Below, piece by piece: positions 1 to 9,118 of a DNA stretch of 64,000 bases. Every line of letters begins with the position of its first letter. Position 1 is the first letter of the stretch. Under the pieces are notes generated by a model. It saw only the letters and a list, made by a program, of their open reading frames with translations. It was not told where the DNA came from and did no database searches. The translations under genes were made by a program, and so were the position numbers. Source of the stretch: Limnohabitans kasalickyi (GTDB taxonomy: Bacteria > Pseudomonadota > Gammaproteobacteria > Burkholderiales > Burkholderiaceae_C); NCBI GenBank assembly GCA_965234325.1, contig OZ248418.1, positions 124,001 through 188,000 of the forward strand, read 5' to 3'.

Positions 1-2265
1 GAAGGGGATGGAGCGCATGGGCATGAGCGTGGCGAACTGCACGCCGCCGCCAAAGAAGCGGCGTTGCATGGCGGGCTGTTGCAGTTGGGCCATCCAGTGT
101 TCGCGCACCACCACCAGAGGCAATGGGCTGTCGAGGCGGGCCAGTTGGCATTCGGCCAGCCAGGTTTCTAGCGGTGCCATCACGCGTTCGATCAACCGCT
201 CATCCGCTTCGTCGCTGGGCTTGAAGAACAAAGCGACGAGCTGCTGCAACACCGCCACCCATTCGCTGGGCGTGTGGTCTTGGCGCAGTTTGATCAGCGC
301 CATTTGTGTGTGACGCAGCCATTGCAGCAGGCCATCGACCACGCGTGCGTCAAGTCCGCTTACACCCGGCTGGGGCAGTGTGCCGAGCCAAGGGGTGCGC
401 CATGTGTTGTGCATCTCGTGCGTGTGTGCAGCATCCTGGCTGTCCGTGCCTGACGCGCCTGTGGCGTAGCCCAGCAGCAAACGCTCGATGCCAAACAGCC
501 AACTGTTTTGGTTGGCGTCGGCCATGTCGGGCGCCATGCCCCACGGTTTGCGGTGTGGTGCGTCTAGGCCCCAGCGCACGCCGGCGTCGGCCAGCCAGGT
601 GTCGAGCTGGGCCACCTCGTGTTCATCCAGGCCAAAACGTTCGCGCACGGCAGCCACTTCAAACAGGCTCTGCCACTCCACGCGTGTCACGCGCAGTTGG
701 GGCAGTTGCAGCAGGGTGTCTAGCGCTTGCACCAGCGGTTCGGTGCGTGGCGTGGTGTCGGCCACGGTGTAAGGCAGGTGGCGCGGGTCATGAGCTTGGG
801 CATGATGGGCGAAGCGGCCAAACACTGCATGGATGTGCGGCGCAAAGTTGGCCATGTCGGGCACCATCACCATGATGTCGGCGGGCTTCAGGGTAGGGTC
901 GGCATCCAGCCACGCCAGCAGGCGGTCGTGCAAAACTTCGACTTCGCGCTGTGCGGAGTGCGTTTGCACAAAGGCAATGCTGGTGTCGTTGTCTTGTACT
1001 TGCGCGGGCGTGTCTGGCACTGGATCAAGGTTGAGCAGGGACGACTGCAAGTGCTCCAACATGTGAGGCTTGCGGCCGTGGTCTGCGGCTGACTCGGCTG
1101 GGTCCACAAACACATCCACACGGTTGAACTGCCCTTTGTATTGGTCTACGTCGTCAAAGCCATCGAGCAAGTGCAAATAGTCGCGGCCATGTTTGCCCCA
1201 AGCGGCCAGTAGGGGGTGGGTGTCGGTGTGCAGTGTGTATTGGTCGGCTTCGGTCAGCGAGCCATCGTCTTGCGGCACGGGCAAACCGGCTTTGTGCGCT
1301 TGGCGTTGCTTGGAGAGTTTGGCCAGTGGCACACGGCTTTCCACCACATGGCCCCAGTAGTGCTGACAGGGGTTTTGCACCAGCATGAGCACTTGGCACA
1401 CGCGGCCCAAAGCGGCCAGCGCTTGCACGGTTTGCATGGGCAACGAGGTCACGCCAAACACCAGGATGCGATGCGGCACACCCGCAGGGCGTTGGGCCTT
1501 GCCTTCGTTGAATTCGTGGAGCGATGCCATCTTGGCCATGAACGCCTCATGCACTTTGGCACGTGAGCTGAAGCTGTGTGGCTTATCGGCATCAAGCGGG
1601 GCCAGAAGCGTAGGCCGTAGCGCGGCCTTCACTTGTGCGTCAGCCTCCAGGTCTTTGAGCAAATCGCGCCACAGCTCGGGTTGCCAGTTTTGTGCGGCGG
1701 GGAGTGGCGGGATGAAGGCGGAGGCGTGATAGCCAGCTTGTGTGCGCAGTTGGTCTTGGCCAAGGGCCCAGTCTTCCAACCAGTCGGCACGGTAGTTTTG
1801 GTAGCCGTCTAGCACGTCGGCCAGCTGCGCCGCCAGCTGATAGGCGCGGCGGTTCATGGGCGACGCTTCGTTGTTCCCTTTTGATTCAGTTTGGCTGAGG
1901 TAGTTGTTGAGCGGCGCAAAGTTGGGCTTAGCGAGCAGCACAGGCAGCATGCGCATGATGCGCCAAACCAGCGGGGACTTGTCCAGCGGCATTTGGGCGG
2001 GCACGCTGTCTGGCCCCAGCACTGCGCGGTAAATCTGCCACAGTTTGGCAGACGGCAGCTCGACCTGCGTAGCCGCGCAAATGCCTAGGTCTTTGGCCAA
2101 GGCCAGCTCTAGCCAATGCTTCATGCCGTTGCTTTGCACCAGCAATACTTCGGGCGCAAGCACGGGCAGCGGGTGATTGCGGATGAACTGCACCGCCAAC
2201 TCGCGCAGGCCCTCTAACTGGTTGCTGTGAAGCACCATAAAACCGGTGGCGTGAGGGCTAGACAT
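1..2265 (-). CDS. recC: RecC, exodeoxyribonuclease V gamma chain (3' part outside window)
   Basis: RecC is the subunit of the RecBCD helicase-nuclease that holds the split DNA strands and recognises chi during double-strand break repair. The first 755 codons are present and the frame is still open at the window edge, so about a third of the usual length of roughly 1,100 residues is missing. The N-terminus reads MVLHSNQLEGLRELAVQF and then VLVQSNGMKHWLELALA, the pattern that opens RecC proteins. The upstream ATG gives 755 codons; a second in-frame ATG nine codons later (position 2238) matches the usual family start better. No recB or recD is visible here; they would be expected to the left. 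Confidence 0.88.
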   Translation of the reverse strand, partial: MSSPHATGFMVLHSNQLEGLRELAVQFIRNHPLPVLAPEVLLVQSNGMKHWLELALAKDLGICAATQVELPSAKLWQIYRAVLGPDSVPAQMPLDKSPLVWRIMRMLPVLLAKPNFAPLNNYLSQTESKGNNEASPMNRRAYQLAAQLADVLDGYQNYRADWLEDWALGQDQLRTQAGYHASAFIPPLPAAQNWQPELWRDLLKDLEADAQVKAALRPTLLAPLDADKPHSFSSRAKVHEAFMAKMASLHEFNEGKAQRPAGVPHRILVFGVTSLPMQTVQALAALGRVCQVLMLVQNPCQHYWGHVVESRVPLAKLSKQRQAHKAGLPVPQDDGSLTEADQYTLHTDTHPLLAAWGKHGRDYLHLLDGFDDVDQYKGQFNRVDVFVDPAESAADHGRKPHMLEHLQSSLLNLDPVPDTPAQVQDNDTSIAFVQTHSAQREVEVLHDRLLAWLDADPTLKPADIMVMVPDMANFAPHIHAVFGRFAHHAQAHDPRHLPYTVADTTPRTEPLVQALDTLLQLPQLRVTRVEWQSLFEVAAVRERFGLDEHEVAQLDTWLADAGVRWGLDAPHRKPWGMAPDMADANQNSWLFGIERLLLGYATGASGTDSQDAAHTHEMHNTWRTPWLGTLPQPGVSGLDARVVDGLLQWLRHTQMALIKLRQDHTPSEWVAVLQQLVALFFKPSDEADERLIERVMAPLETWLAECQLARLDSPLPLVVVREHWMAQLQQPAMQRRFFGGGVQFATLMPMRSIPF

Positions 2266-2459
2266 GTGGGGAAGAACGGTCGAAAAAACGGGCGAATGAT
2301 GGGTGTGGGTCAGTGAGCATACTGGATGGCTACCTCACACGGCTGAAGCAAGTTACCGCCGATTGAGCATGCTGTGCTCTGCCATACTTTGCACCTTAAA
2401 AATAACTTCGGTGGTGTGCCTCTGCATGAGGGTTACATCCTTTTCGGGACCTTGCGTTT

Positions 2460-3917
2460 GTGACTTATTACAACGAAATTTTCTTCGTTCTTTTTGGCTT
2501 CATCTTTTTGATTCTTGCCATCAGCAGCGCACCTTACTACCGCAAAGACGCGATTGAGCGGCAAAGCCTGCTGCTCGCAGGTATTCCTTTGGCGGGGGCG
2601 GTGTCGTATTTTCTTTTTTTGATCGCGCCAGTGACCTCGCTGGGATGGCTCACGATTGCCAACATGTGTTTGATCGCCTCCACCTTGGGGGGCGCTTTGT
2701 TGGTGCGCAAGTGGCGTGATGTGGAGAGTCAAAAACTGTGGGTCGTACTGGCTGTGTTGTGGGTGATCACTGGCATCGTGTTTGAGTACTTGCGTGTGTC
2801 TGGCACTTTTGAGCAGCGCGTGGTGTTAGTCGTTTCGTGGATTGTGGTGTCCGGTGCTTGGACGTGCGTGGAGGCCTATCGCCTTTACAAATCCAAGAAA
2901 TCTTTTTTCATCTTGGGCTTGATGGGGTTCACCGCAGCTTGGGTGGTGGTGAATTTCTTGCGCTTGTTGTCGGTGGTGTTCAGCGATTGGGAAATTTCCC
3001 ACTTGTATCAAGAACCTCTCAGCTTGGTTCTTTTCCGGTTCATCTCTGCAGCGCTACACCTGTTTTGTCCCATATTCATGCTGGCCTACAGCAGTGAGCG
3101 GCTGAATGCGCAGAGCCTTGCGTTTCAAAAAGAATCACAAAACACCCAATTGGTCAACGCTGAGCTGTCTCAACTTGTGCGTGAGCGTGATCACATGCTC
3201 ATGATCAATTCCCGTTTCTCGACGGTCAGCAGTTTGGCCATGTTCAATTCGGCCATCGTCCACGAATTGAGCCAGCCTCTGACAGCGTTGACCTTGACCC
3301 TGCATGACATGCAATATCTGGCCAAAGACGTGGAGCCCTCATTTCAAGGTGCCTTGGATGAAAGTGTCAATTTGGTTCAAAAAATCGGGCAAATGACCCA
3401 CAGTCTGCGCCGCCTCATGTTGGATCAAAAGCCTGAACTTCAGACCTTTGACATGTGTGCGTGCATTCAAGAAATCTTGCCGATTTTGAACAACGAGTCA
3501 CGAAGTCGCACCATTGAATTCACAGGACCTGAAACCGATCAAGCCTTTCATGTCTTGGCCCACAAAGTGTTGTTGGAGCGTATCTTGTTCAATTTGGTGG
3601 CTAATGCCATCGACGCTTTGGGCACCCAAAGCAATCGACCTCACGCACCACGCATTGAGTTGTTGTTACAGCCGCTGATGCGCGATAACCGTCCGCATGT
3701 GAGGGTGTGTGTGAACGACAACGGCCCGGGCTTTGCGGATCACCTGTTGACCGAAGCGTGGATGCATTTTCAGTCGACTAAGGCCACGGGCATGGGGGTG
3801 GGTCTGATCTTGGGGCGACATATTCTCAACACCTGGCAGGGGGAGTTTCTCTTGGAGAACTTGCCGACCGGGGGGGCCAGTGTGCAGCTGTGGTTGCCGC
3901 TGGCTGAGGCACCCTGA
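2460..3917 (+). CDS. Membrane-bound orphan sensor histidine kinase
   Basis: The protein has 485 residues. The first 210 or so form about seven hydrophobic segments, followed by a polar, probably coiled-coil linker (residues 213-250). The kinase core follows: an H-box HELSQPLTAL with the phospho-accepting His268, an N-box NLVANAIDAL with Asn382, a G1 box DNGPGF near residue 420, and a glycine-rich lid GMGVGL near 446. These show an inner-membrane HATPase_c kinase of the group that has HELxQPL around the histidine. The start codon is GTG. No response regulator is adjacent, so the partner and the signal are unknown. The following universal stress gene begins about 120 bases later. Confidence 0.85.
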   Translation: MTYYNEIFFVLFGFIFLILAISSAPYYRKDAIERQSLLLAGIPLAGAVSYFLFLIAPVTSLGWLTIANMCLIASTLGGALLVRKWRDVESQKLWVVLAVLWVITGIVFEYLRVSGTFEQRVVLVVSWIVVSGAWTCVEAYRLYKSKKSFFILGLMGFTAAWVVVNFLRLLSVVFSDWEISHLYQEPLSLVLFRFISAALHLFCPIFMLAYSSERLNAQSLAFQKESQNTQLVNAELSQLVRERDHMLMINSRFSTVSSLAMFNSAIVHELSQPLTALTLTLHDMQYLAKDVEPSFQGALDESVNLVQKIGQMTHSLRRLMLDQKPELQTFDMCACIQEILPILNNESRSRTIEFTGPETDQAFHVLAHKVLLERILFNLVANAIDALGTQSNRPHAPRIELLLQPLMRDNRPHVRVCVNDNGPGFADHLLTEAWMHFQSTKATGMGVGLILGRHILNTWQGEFLLENLPTGGASVQLWLPLAEAP

Positions 3918-4038
3918 TGCTGCTGAGCTCAACTGCGTTAACTTAGAAACCATCCAACCACGTTGTGTGTGTTGTCGCACCGACAAAGCCCACTTCACTA
4001 TGCACGATACAGACATCACTCACTTTTGGTGTCTATTT

Positions 4039-4452
4039 ATGAAAATTCTTGTCCCTACCGATGGTTCTGCTTGTGCATTGCGCGCCGTTAAATATGCGGC
4101 CACTTTGCGTCCCAAGCCCTCTGTCACCCTGATCTCGGTGCATGACGACGTGGGCCTCAGACATTTGAAGAAATTTATGCCCAAAGGCACCGTGTCAGAC
4201 TATTTGCGCGAACAAAGCGACAAAGAGTTGAAGTCAGCGCGCGCGGTGTTGGACAAGGTGGGCGTGCCCCACGACATCATCATCAAAACAGGCCATGTCG
4301 CCGAAGAAATTGCCAAGGCCGCCAAGGTTGGCAAATACGATTTGATTGTGATGGGGGCCAAAGGCCGCTCTATTTTGAGCGACATGCTGGTGGGTTCGGT
4401 GGCTCAGCGTGTGTTGGAAATCACCAAGGCACCGCTGACTTTCATCAAGTAA
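4039..4452 (+). CDS. Universal stress protein, UspA family
   Basis: This is a single-domain cytoplasmic Usp protein of 137 residues. It begins MKILVPTDGSACALRAV, with the acidic residue that closes the nucleotide site, and ends with the ATP-binding signature G-2x-G-9x-G-S seen in MGAKGRSILSDMLVGS. I chose the ATG at 4039 because it starts exactly at the conserved first beta strand; the frame is open further upstream but that part is not Usp-like. A GC-rich hairpin (GGGCTG/CAGCCC, 4455-4472) follows the stop without a T run. The exact stress role cannot be read from sequence. Confidence 0.9.
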   Translation: MKILVPTDGSACALRAVKYAATLRPKPSVTLISVHDDVGLRHLKKFMPKGTVSDYLREQSDKELKSARAVLDKVGVPHDIIIKTGHVAEEIAKAAKVGKYDLIVMGAKGRSILSDMLVGSVAQRVLEITKAPLTFIK

Positions 4453-4494
4453 CTGGGCTGAGTGCACAGCCCACTCCCTGACTCAAGCCCTAAA

Positions 4495-5109
4495 TTAGGC
4501 CTTGGGGCGCCACATGCGAAACAGCTGCTCGGGGCCCACGGTGAAGTAGTCGGCTGGCCCGCCGCCGCGCAACACATGGTCGGCACTGGCGGTGTCGTAC
4601 ACGCCGTCTTTCAGCAAGTGTTGGGCAATGTGCACACCCACCACTTCGCCCAGTACCAGCCAGGTCTGTACTTTTTGTTGGTCGATGCCTTCGAGTTGCA
4701 CGATCTGTGTGCAGCGGCATTCGAACGACACAGGGCTCTCAGCCACCCGTGGAACATCCACCACGCGCGAGGGCGCGGGGGTGAGGCCTGCCAATTCAAA
4801 TTCGTTCACCTCCGGCCCGACGGGCGCGCAAGTTTGGTTCATGGCGTCAGCCAAAGGGCGCGTGACCAAGTTCCACACAAAGCTGCCGGTTTCCTGCACG
4901 TTGCGCAGCGAGTCTTTGGCCCCAATGCTTGAAAACCCCACGATAGGCGGGATGTAGTTGAAGGCCGTGAAGAAGCTGTAGGGCGCCAAGTTCAGTACAC
5001 CTTGCGCACTGCGGGTGGACACCCAGCCGATGGGGCGAGGGCCAACAATGGCGTTGAAGGGGTCGTGGGGCAGGCCATGGCCGAGGCGAGGTTCGTAGAA
5101 ATGTGTCAT
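4495..5109 (-). CDS. Flavin reductase-like FMN-binding protein
   Basis: The 204-residue protein has the split-barrel flavin reductase-like fold. The core runs from PFNAIVGPRPIGWVST through LAPYSFFTAFNYIPPIVGFSS to SFVWNLVTRPLADAMN, the typical FMN-phosphate and isoalloxazine contacts of this family. It ends in a less conserved tail. Such proteins use or reduce flavin, often as partners of oxygenases, but no oxygenase is adjacent here. It is transcribed alone toward the universal stress gene. The physiological substrate is unknown. Confidence 0.75.
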   Translation of the reverse strand: MTHFYEPRLGHGLPHDPFNAIVGPRPIGWVSTRSAQGVLNLAPYSFFTAFNYIPPIVGFSSIGAKDSLRNVQETGSFVWNLVTRPLADAMNQTCAPVGPEVNEFELAGLTPAPSRVVDVPRVAESPVSFECRCTQIVQLEGIDQQKVQTWLVLGEVVGVHIAQHLLKDGVYDTASADHVLRGGGPADYFTVGPEQLFRMWRPKA

Positions 5110-5225
5110 GCAGCAACGATAAATCGAAATGGGGTGTGGCCTGTTGTTGTCAACAAAAAACTTCTCATCATTAAGAGTTATAAAGTATTAAAATAAAATA
5201 TAAATTAATTCTTAATGAAGTTTTT

Positions 5226-5522
5226 ATGGCCATTCAATCTTCTTGGGGTTATCTGTGTTTCGTGGCTTTCAGCTTCGCTGGTAGCGCCTTACAAGTGCAC
5301 GCCAGCACCGCACTCAATCCCGCTTCGCAAAGTTGTTTAGATGCTGGCGGCTCGCTGCGCATGGGGGGCAGCAGCCATTCCAACCGACTCCTGTGCAAAT
5401 TGCCTTCTGGTCTGGTGTGCGAGCGTTGGGCATTGCGGCGTGGTGAGTGCGGCAGCAAAATCGCCCAAGCTGCACCGTCGATCGATTCGACCTTGAAGCC
5501 TGCGTCTTTGCGGACGCAGTGA
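5226..5522 (+). CDS. Small secreted DUF333-family protein
   Basis: The 98-residue protein begins with a hydrophobic segment (about residues 7-24) ending in a likely signal-peptidase site near VHA-STA. The DUF333 motif follows: LNPASQSCLDAGGSL, then LLCKLPSGLVCERWALRRGEC, with four conserved cysteines. Proteins with this motif are periplasmic or lipoprotein-like and of unknown function; there is no lipobox cysteine here. The upstream 115 bases are strikingly AT-rich compared with the rest of the window. The gene converges on ureG and shares an inverted repeat with it. Function unknown. Confidence 0.7.
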   Translation: MAIQSSWGYLCFVAFSFAGSALQVHASTALNPASQSCLDAGGSLRMGGSSHSNRLLCKLPSGLVCERWALRRGECGSKIAQAAPSIDSTLKPASLRTQ

Positions 5523-5533
5523 GCCATGAGCCG

Positions 5534-5569
5534 ACAAAGGCTGCTGATTTAAATCAGCATGCCCTTTGT
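5534..5569. terminator. Long inverted repeat at the ureG / DUF333 convergence
   Basis: The arms are ACAAAGG-C-TGCTGATTT and AAATCAGCA-TGC-CCTTTGT, a long imperfect hairpin centred on TTTAAA. It overlaps the last codons of ureG and lies just past the stop of the small DUF333 gene. There is no clean T run on either strand, so a terminator role for both converging genes is inferred from position only. Confidence 0.35.
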
Positions 5570-6202
5570 CTCAATGAATGCCATCACCGCATTCAACCCA
5601 TCCAGCGTTCTCAAGTTGGTCATCACAAAAGGCTTCAGGCCCTGCGCGTTGGTGCGCATGCGGATGGTGTCGGCTTCCATCACGGACAAGTCGGCGCCCA
5701 CGTAAGGGGCGAGATCGGTTTTGTTGATCACAAACAAATCGCTCTTGGTGATGCCAGGGCCGCCCTTGCGTGGAATTTTTTCACCGGCTGCGACGTCGAT
5801 CACATAGATGGTGAGGTCGCTCAGCTCTGGGCTGAAAGTGGCGGCCAAGTTGTCGCCACCGCTCTCGATGAACACCACGTCCGCATTGGGAAAGTCGACC
5901 AACATGCGGTCAATCGCTTCGAGGTTGATCGACGCGTCTTCACGAATGGCGGTATGCGGGCAACCACCCGTTTCCACGCCCATGATGCGTTCGGCGGGCA
6001 AGGCGCCGCTCACGGTCAGCAAGCGTTGGTCTTCTTTGGTGTAGATGTCGTTGGTGATGGCGACGAGGTCGTATTTGTCGCGCATGGCTTTGCAGAGCAT
6101 CTCGAGCAAGGTGGTTTTGCCAGAGCCCACGGGGCCGCCGATGCCCACGCGCAGAGGGGGAAGTTTCTTGGTGCGGTGTGCGATGTTGTGCAAGTTATTC
6201 AT
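5549..6202 (-). CDS. ureG: Urease accessory GTPase UreG
   Basis: UreG is the SIMIBI-class GTPase that powers nickel delivery to apo-urease in a complex with UreD and UreF. The 217-residue protein has the P-loop GPVGSGKTT (residues 23-31), the switch segment AITNDIYTKEDQRLL, the nickel-binding CPH motif in TGGCPHTAIRED, and the G4 motif NKTDLAPYVG. Length and start are standard. Its ATG overlaps the stop of ureF by four bases, which implies translational coupling. It is the last gene of the leftward urease operon. Confidence 0.97.
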   Translation of the reverse strand: MNNLHNIAHRTKKLPPLRVGIGGPVGSGKTTLLEMLCKAMRDKYDLVAITNDIYTKEDQRLLTVSGALPAERIMGVETGGCPHTAIREDASINLEAIDRMLVDFPNADVVFIESGGDNLAATFSPELSDLTIYVIDVAAGEKIPRKGGPGITKSDLFVINKTDLAPYVGADLSVMEADTIRMRTNAQGLKPFVMTNLRTLDGLNAVMAFIETKGMLI

Positions 6203-6882
6203 GATCTAAACAGTCTGGAATATTGGGTTTCGTGCTGCGCCGAAAGGATGGCCAGCATGGGGGAAAAGGCTTGGCGTGTGTCGTCGTTCACTTGCATGGC
6301 ATGCCTGACGGCTGGCCCGATGTGTTGGGCCAGCTTTGTCAAAATGCGCTGCCCCGAGTTTTGACCGAGTGGTACCGATTTGAGGGCAGCTTGCACCATG
6401 TTTTCTGCCCAGCCGAACGCATAGGCTTGCAAGCATTGTTCGATGTCAGCGCCTGTGCGAGACAGCGCCAAGGCAAACATTAACGGGTAAGTGGGCACCC
6501 AGCGGTTGCACAGCGCGATGGTGTCAGCGTCGATGGCGTCTTGGTTGCGCAGCCATTCCAACATGGAGCGGCCCATTTGCTCGCTTTGCAAACGCAGCTC
6601 GGCACTTTCGCGCGTGGCGTGTACCCATTGGCTCAAGGTCTGCAAGCGTGGATCATCGCGTCTCTGCCACGCGATGATCATTTCACCGAGAACCGCCATA
6701 TCGCCACGCGACTGCGTGATGTGAAGCTGATCCACCAACCATGCCGCCGCGCTGTGTTCGTCATGCACAAAGCCATGGTCGATGGCCGCTTCTAAACCTT
6801 CGGAATACGAAAAGCCGCCAATGGGCAACGCGGGGGATGCGAGCCAGATGAGTTGAAGCAGCGCGGGCGTGTCAGTGCTCAT
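6199..6882 (-). CDS. ureF: Urease accessory protein UreF
   Basis: UreF is the all-helical protein that bridges UreD-bound apo-urease and UreG and acts on its GTPase. The motif QLIWLASPALPIGGFSYSEGLE near the N-terminus is diagnostic. I start it at the ATG giving MSTDTPALLQL (227 residues, normal for UreF); it overlaps the end of ureE by 11 bases. Upstream in-frame ATGs at 6894 and beyond would add a low-complexity stretch encoded by the His-rich tail of ureE and are less likely. Coupled to ureG through a 4-base overlap. Confidence 0.95.
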   Translation of the reverse strand: MSTDTPALLQLIWLASPALPIGGFSYSEGLEAAIDHGFVHDEHSAAAWLVDQLHITQSRGDMAVLGEMIIAWQRRDDPRLQTLSQWVHATRESAELRLQSEQMGRSMLEWLRNQDAIDADTIALCNRWVPTYPLMFALALSRTGADIEQCLQAYAFGWAENMVQAALKSVPLGQNSGQRILTKLAQHIGPAVRHAMQVNDDTRQAFSPMLAILSAQHETQYSRLFRS

Positions 6883-7366
6883 GAGAATGGTCATGCCCAT
6901 GCCCATGCCCGTGGCTGCTGTACGCGCCACCCTCTGGCTCGAACGCTTCATGCACTGTCACCACTGTCATGTGCATGGCACGCAGCATGTCGGCCAACAC
7001 GTGGTCGGGTTCGATCTTCAAATGGTCGGGCTTGAGTTCAATGGGCACATGGCGGTTACCGAGGTGATAAGCCGCACGGGTTAAATCAAACGGTGAGCCA
7101 TGCTGTTCACACGCTGTGATGCGCAGCACCTCTTGCGGTGCAGCCAGCACGCGCACAAGCGAGCCGTCTTCCACCACCAACACATCGCCACCACGCACCA
7201 AGGTGCCGCGTGGCAAGAACACGCCCAAGGCACGGCCTGTAGAGTCGGTGGCGTCGAAACGGCTTTTTTGGCGCACGTCCCAATCCAGCTCGACGGTGGC
7301 GGAGCGTTTGACGAGTGCAGCGGCCAAGCCTTGGCCGCCAGCGATTAATTTAGAACAGGTGAGCAT
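6872..7366 (-). CDS. ureE: Urease accessory nickel chaperone UreE
   Basis: UreE is the dimeric nickel-binding metallochaperone for urease. The 164-residue protein has the N-terminal peptide-binding domain, then the metal-binding domain with AYHLGNRHVPIEL (the conserved GNRH histidine). It ends in a histidine-rich tail (SHGHGHGHDHSHEH) typical of nickel-storing UreE proteins. It sits between ureC (10-base gap) and ureF (11-base overlap). Confidence 0.96.
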   Translation of the reverse strand: MLTCSKLIAGGQGLAAALVKRSATVELDWDVRQKSRFDATDSTGRALGVFLPRGTLVRGGDVLVVEDGSLVRVLAAPQEVLRITACEQHGSPFDLTRAAYHLGNRHVPIELKPDHLKIEPDHVLADMLRAMHMTVVTVHEAFEPEGGAYSSHGHGHGHDHSHEH

Positions 7367-7375
7367 CAGAAAAAA

Positions 7376-9118
7376 TCAGAACAAAAAGTAGCGTTGAGTC
7401 ATGGGTAAGCTCACCGCTGGTTCACAGGTGAGCAGATGGCCATCGGCGCGCACCGCATAGGTTTGGGCATCCACCTCCATGCGCGGCGCGTAGTCGTTGT
7501 GAATCATGTCACGTTTGCCCACGCTGCGAATGTTCTTCACGGCACTGAGTGTTTTATGCAAACCAAACTTGCTGCCAATACCCGCGGCCAAACCGGCTTG
7601 CGACACAAAGGTGAGCGAGCCACGGTGCAGCGCACCGCCATACGCACCAAACATGGGGCGGTAGTGCACGGGTTGTGGGGTGGGAATGGAGGCATTGGCG
7701 TCGCCCATCGCCGCCATGGCGATGAAGCCACCTTTCAAAATGATGCTGGGCTTGATGCCAAAGAACGCAGGCTTCCACACCACCAAGTCGGCCCACTTGC
7801 CCACTTCCACGCTGCCCACTTCGTGGCTGATGCCGTGAGCAATCGATGGGTTGATGGTGTACTTGGCGATGTAGCGTTTCACGCGGAAGTTGTCGTGGCG
7901 GTCTGAATCGCCAGGCAACAAGCCACGCTGTGCTTTCATCTTGTGCGCGGTTTGCCAGGTGCGGATGATCACCTCGCCCACACGGCCCATGGCTTGGCTG
8001 TCGCTGCTCATCATGCTGATGGCGCCTAAGTCGTGCAAGATGTCTTCGGCCGCAATGGTCTCGCGGCGAATGCGGCTTTCGGCAAAGGCCAAGTCTTCGG
8101 CTATCGCAGGGTCGAGGTGGTGACACACCATCAGCATGTCCACATGCTCGTCGAGCGTGTTCACCGTGTAGGGGCGCGTGGGGTTGGTGGAGCTGGGCAA
8201 CACATTGGCCTCGCCCACCACTTTCAAAATATCGGGCGCATGACCACCGCCTGCACCTTCTGTGTGGAAAGTGTGGATGGTGCGGCCTTTGAAGGCAGCC
8301 ACCGTGTCTTCCACAAAGCCCGACTCATTGAGCGTGTCGGTGTGAATGGCCACTTGTGTGTCGGTGGCTTCGGCCACGTTCAAGCAGTTGTCGATGGCGG
8401 CGGGTGTGGTGCCCCAGTCTTCGTGCAGCTTCAAACCAATCGCACCGGCGTTGATTTGCTCATGCAATGAATCGGGTAAAGCGGCGTTGCCTTTGCCCAA
8501 GAAACCAAGATTCATGGGGAAGGCATCGGCCGCTTGCAACATGCGCTCGATGTTCCAAGCGCCTGGCGTGCAGGTGGTGGCAAAGGTGCCGGTGGCGGGG
8601 CCCGTGCCGCCGCCGAGCATGGTGGTCACGCCGCTGGTCAAGGCTTCTTCGATTTGCTGGGGCGCGATGAAGTGAATGTGTGTGTCCACCCCACCCGCGG
8701 TGACGATGTTGCCTTCACAGCTGATCACTTCGGTGCCTGGACCAATGACGATGTCCACACCCGGTTGTGTGTCGGGGTTGCCCGCTTTGCCAATGGCCAC
8801 GATGCGGCCACCTTTCAAACCAATGTCGGCTTTGACGATGCCCCAGTGGTCGATGATGAGCGCATTGGTCATCACTGTGTCTACGGCACCGCCGGCTTGC
8901 GGGCCTGTGCCTGCGCCATCGCGTGTGCGTTGTGATTGCGCCATGCCATCGCGGATGGTTTTGCCGCCGCCGAATTTCACTTCTTCGCCGTAGCCACCCG
9001 CTTGCAGCGTGAAGTCTTTTTCAACCTCAACAACCAAGTTGGTGTCTGCCAAGCGCAGGCGGTCGCCCACGGTGGGGCCAAACATTTCTGCGTAGGCGCG
9101 TTTGCCGATCGTTGCCAT
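7376..9118 (-). CDS. ureC: Urease alpha subunit UreC
   Basis: This is the catalytic subunit hydrolysing urea to ammonia and carbamate at a dinickel centre. All metal ligands are present: His147 and His149 (DTHIHF), the carbamylated Lys230 (GLKLHEDWG), His259, His285 and Asp373. The flap Cys332-His333 (VCHHLDP) is intact. At 580 residues it is about 10-13 longer than the usual 567-572 because of an insertion near residues 64-79 (QRTRDGAGTGPQAGG), seen from the offset to the Klebsiella numbering. Its ATG overlaps the ureB stop (ATGA). Confidence 0.98.
   Translation of the reverse strand: MATIGKRAYAEMFGPTVGDRLRLADTNLVVEVEKDFTLQAGGYGEEVKFGGGKTIRDGMAQSQRTRDGAGTGPQAGGAVDTVMTNALIIDHWGIVKADIGLKGGRIVAIGKAGNPDTQPGVDIVIGPGTEVISCEGNIVTAGGVDTHIHFIAPQQIEEALTSGVTTMLGGGTGPATGTFATTCTPGAWNIERMLQAADAFPMNLGFLGKGNAALPDSLHEQINAGAIGLKLHEDWGTTPAAIDNCLNVAEATDTQVAIHTDTLNESGFVEDTVAAFKGRTIHTFHTEGAGGGHAPDILKVVGEANVLPSSTNPTRPYTVNTLDEHVDMLMVCHHLDPAIAEDLAFAESRIRRETIAAEDILHDLGAISMMSSDSQAMGRVGEVIIRTWQTAHKMKAQRGLLPGDSDRHDNFRVKRYIAKYTINPSIAHGISHEVGSVEVGKWADLVVWKPAFFGIKPSIILKGGFIAMAAMGDANASIPTPQPVHYRPMFGAYGGALHRGSLTFVSQAGLAAGIGSKFGLHKTLSAVKNIRSVGKRDMIHNDYAPRMEVDAQTYAVRADGHLLTCEPAVSLPMTQRYFLF

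Noticed and set aside
306..2088. Several plus-strand open frames across the recC region
   Set aside because: They are shadows of the continuous minus-strand RecC reading frame and contain no recognisable domains.
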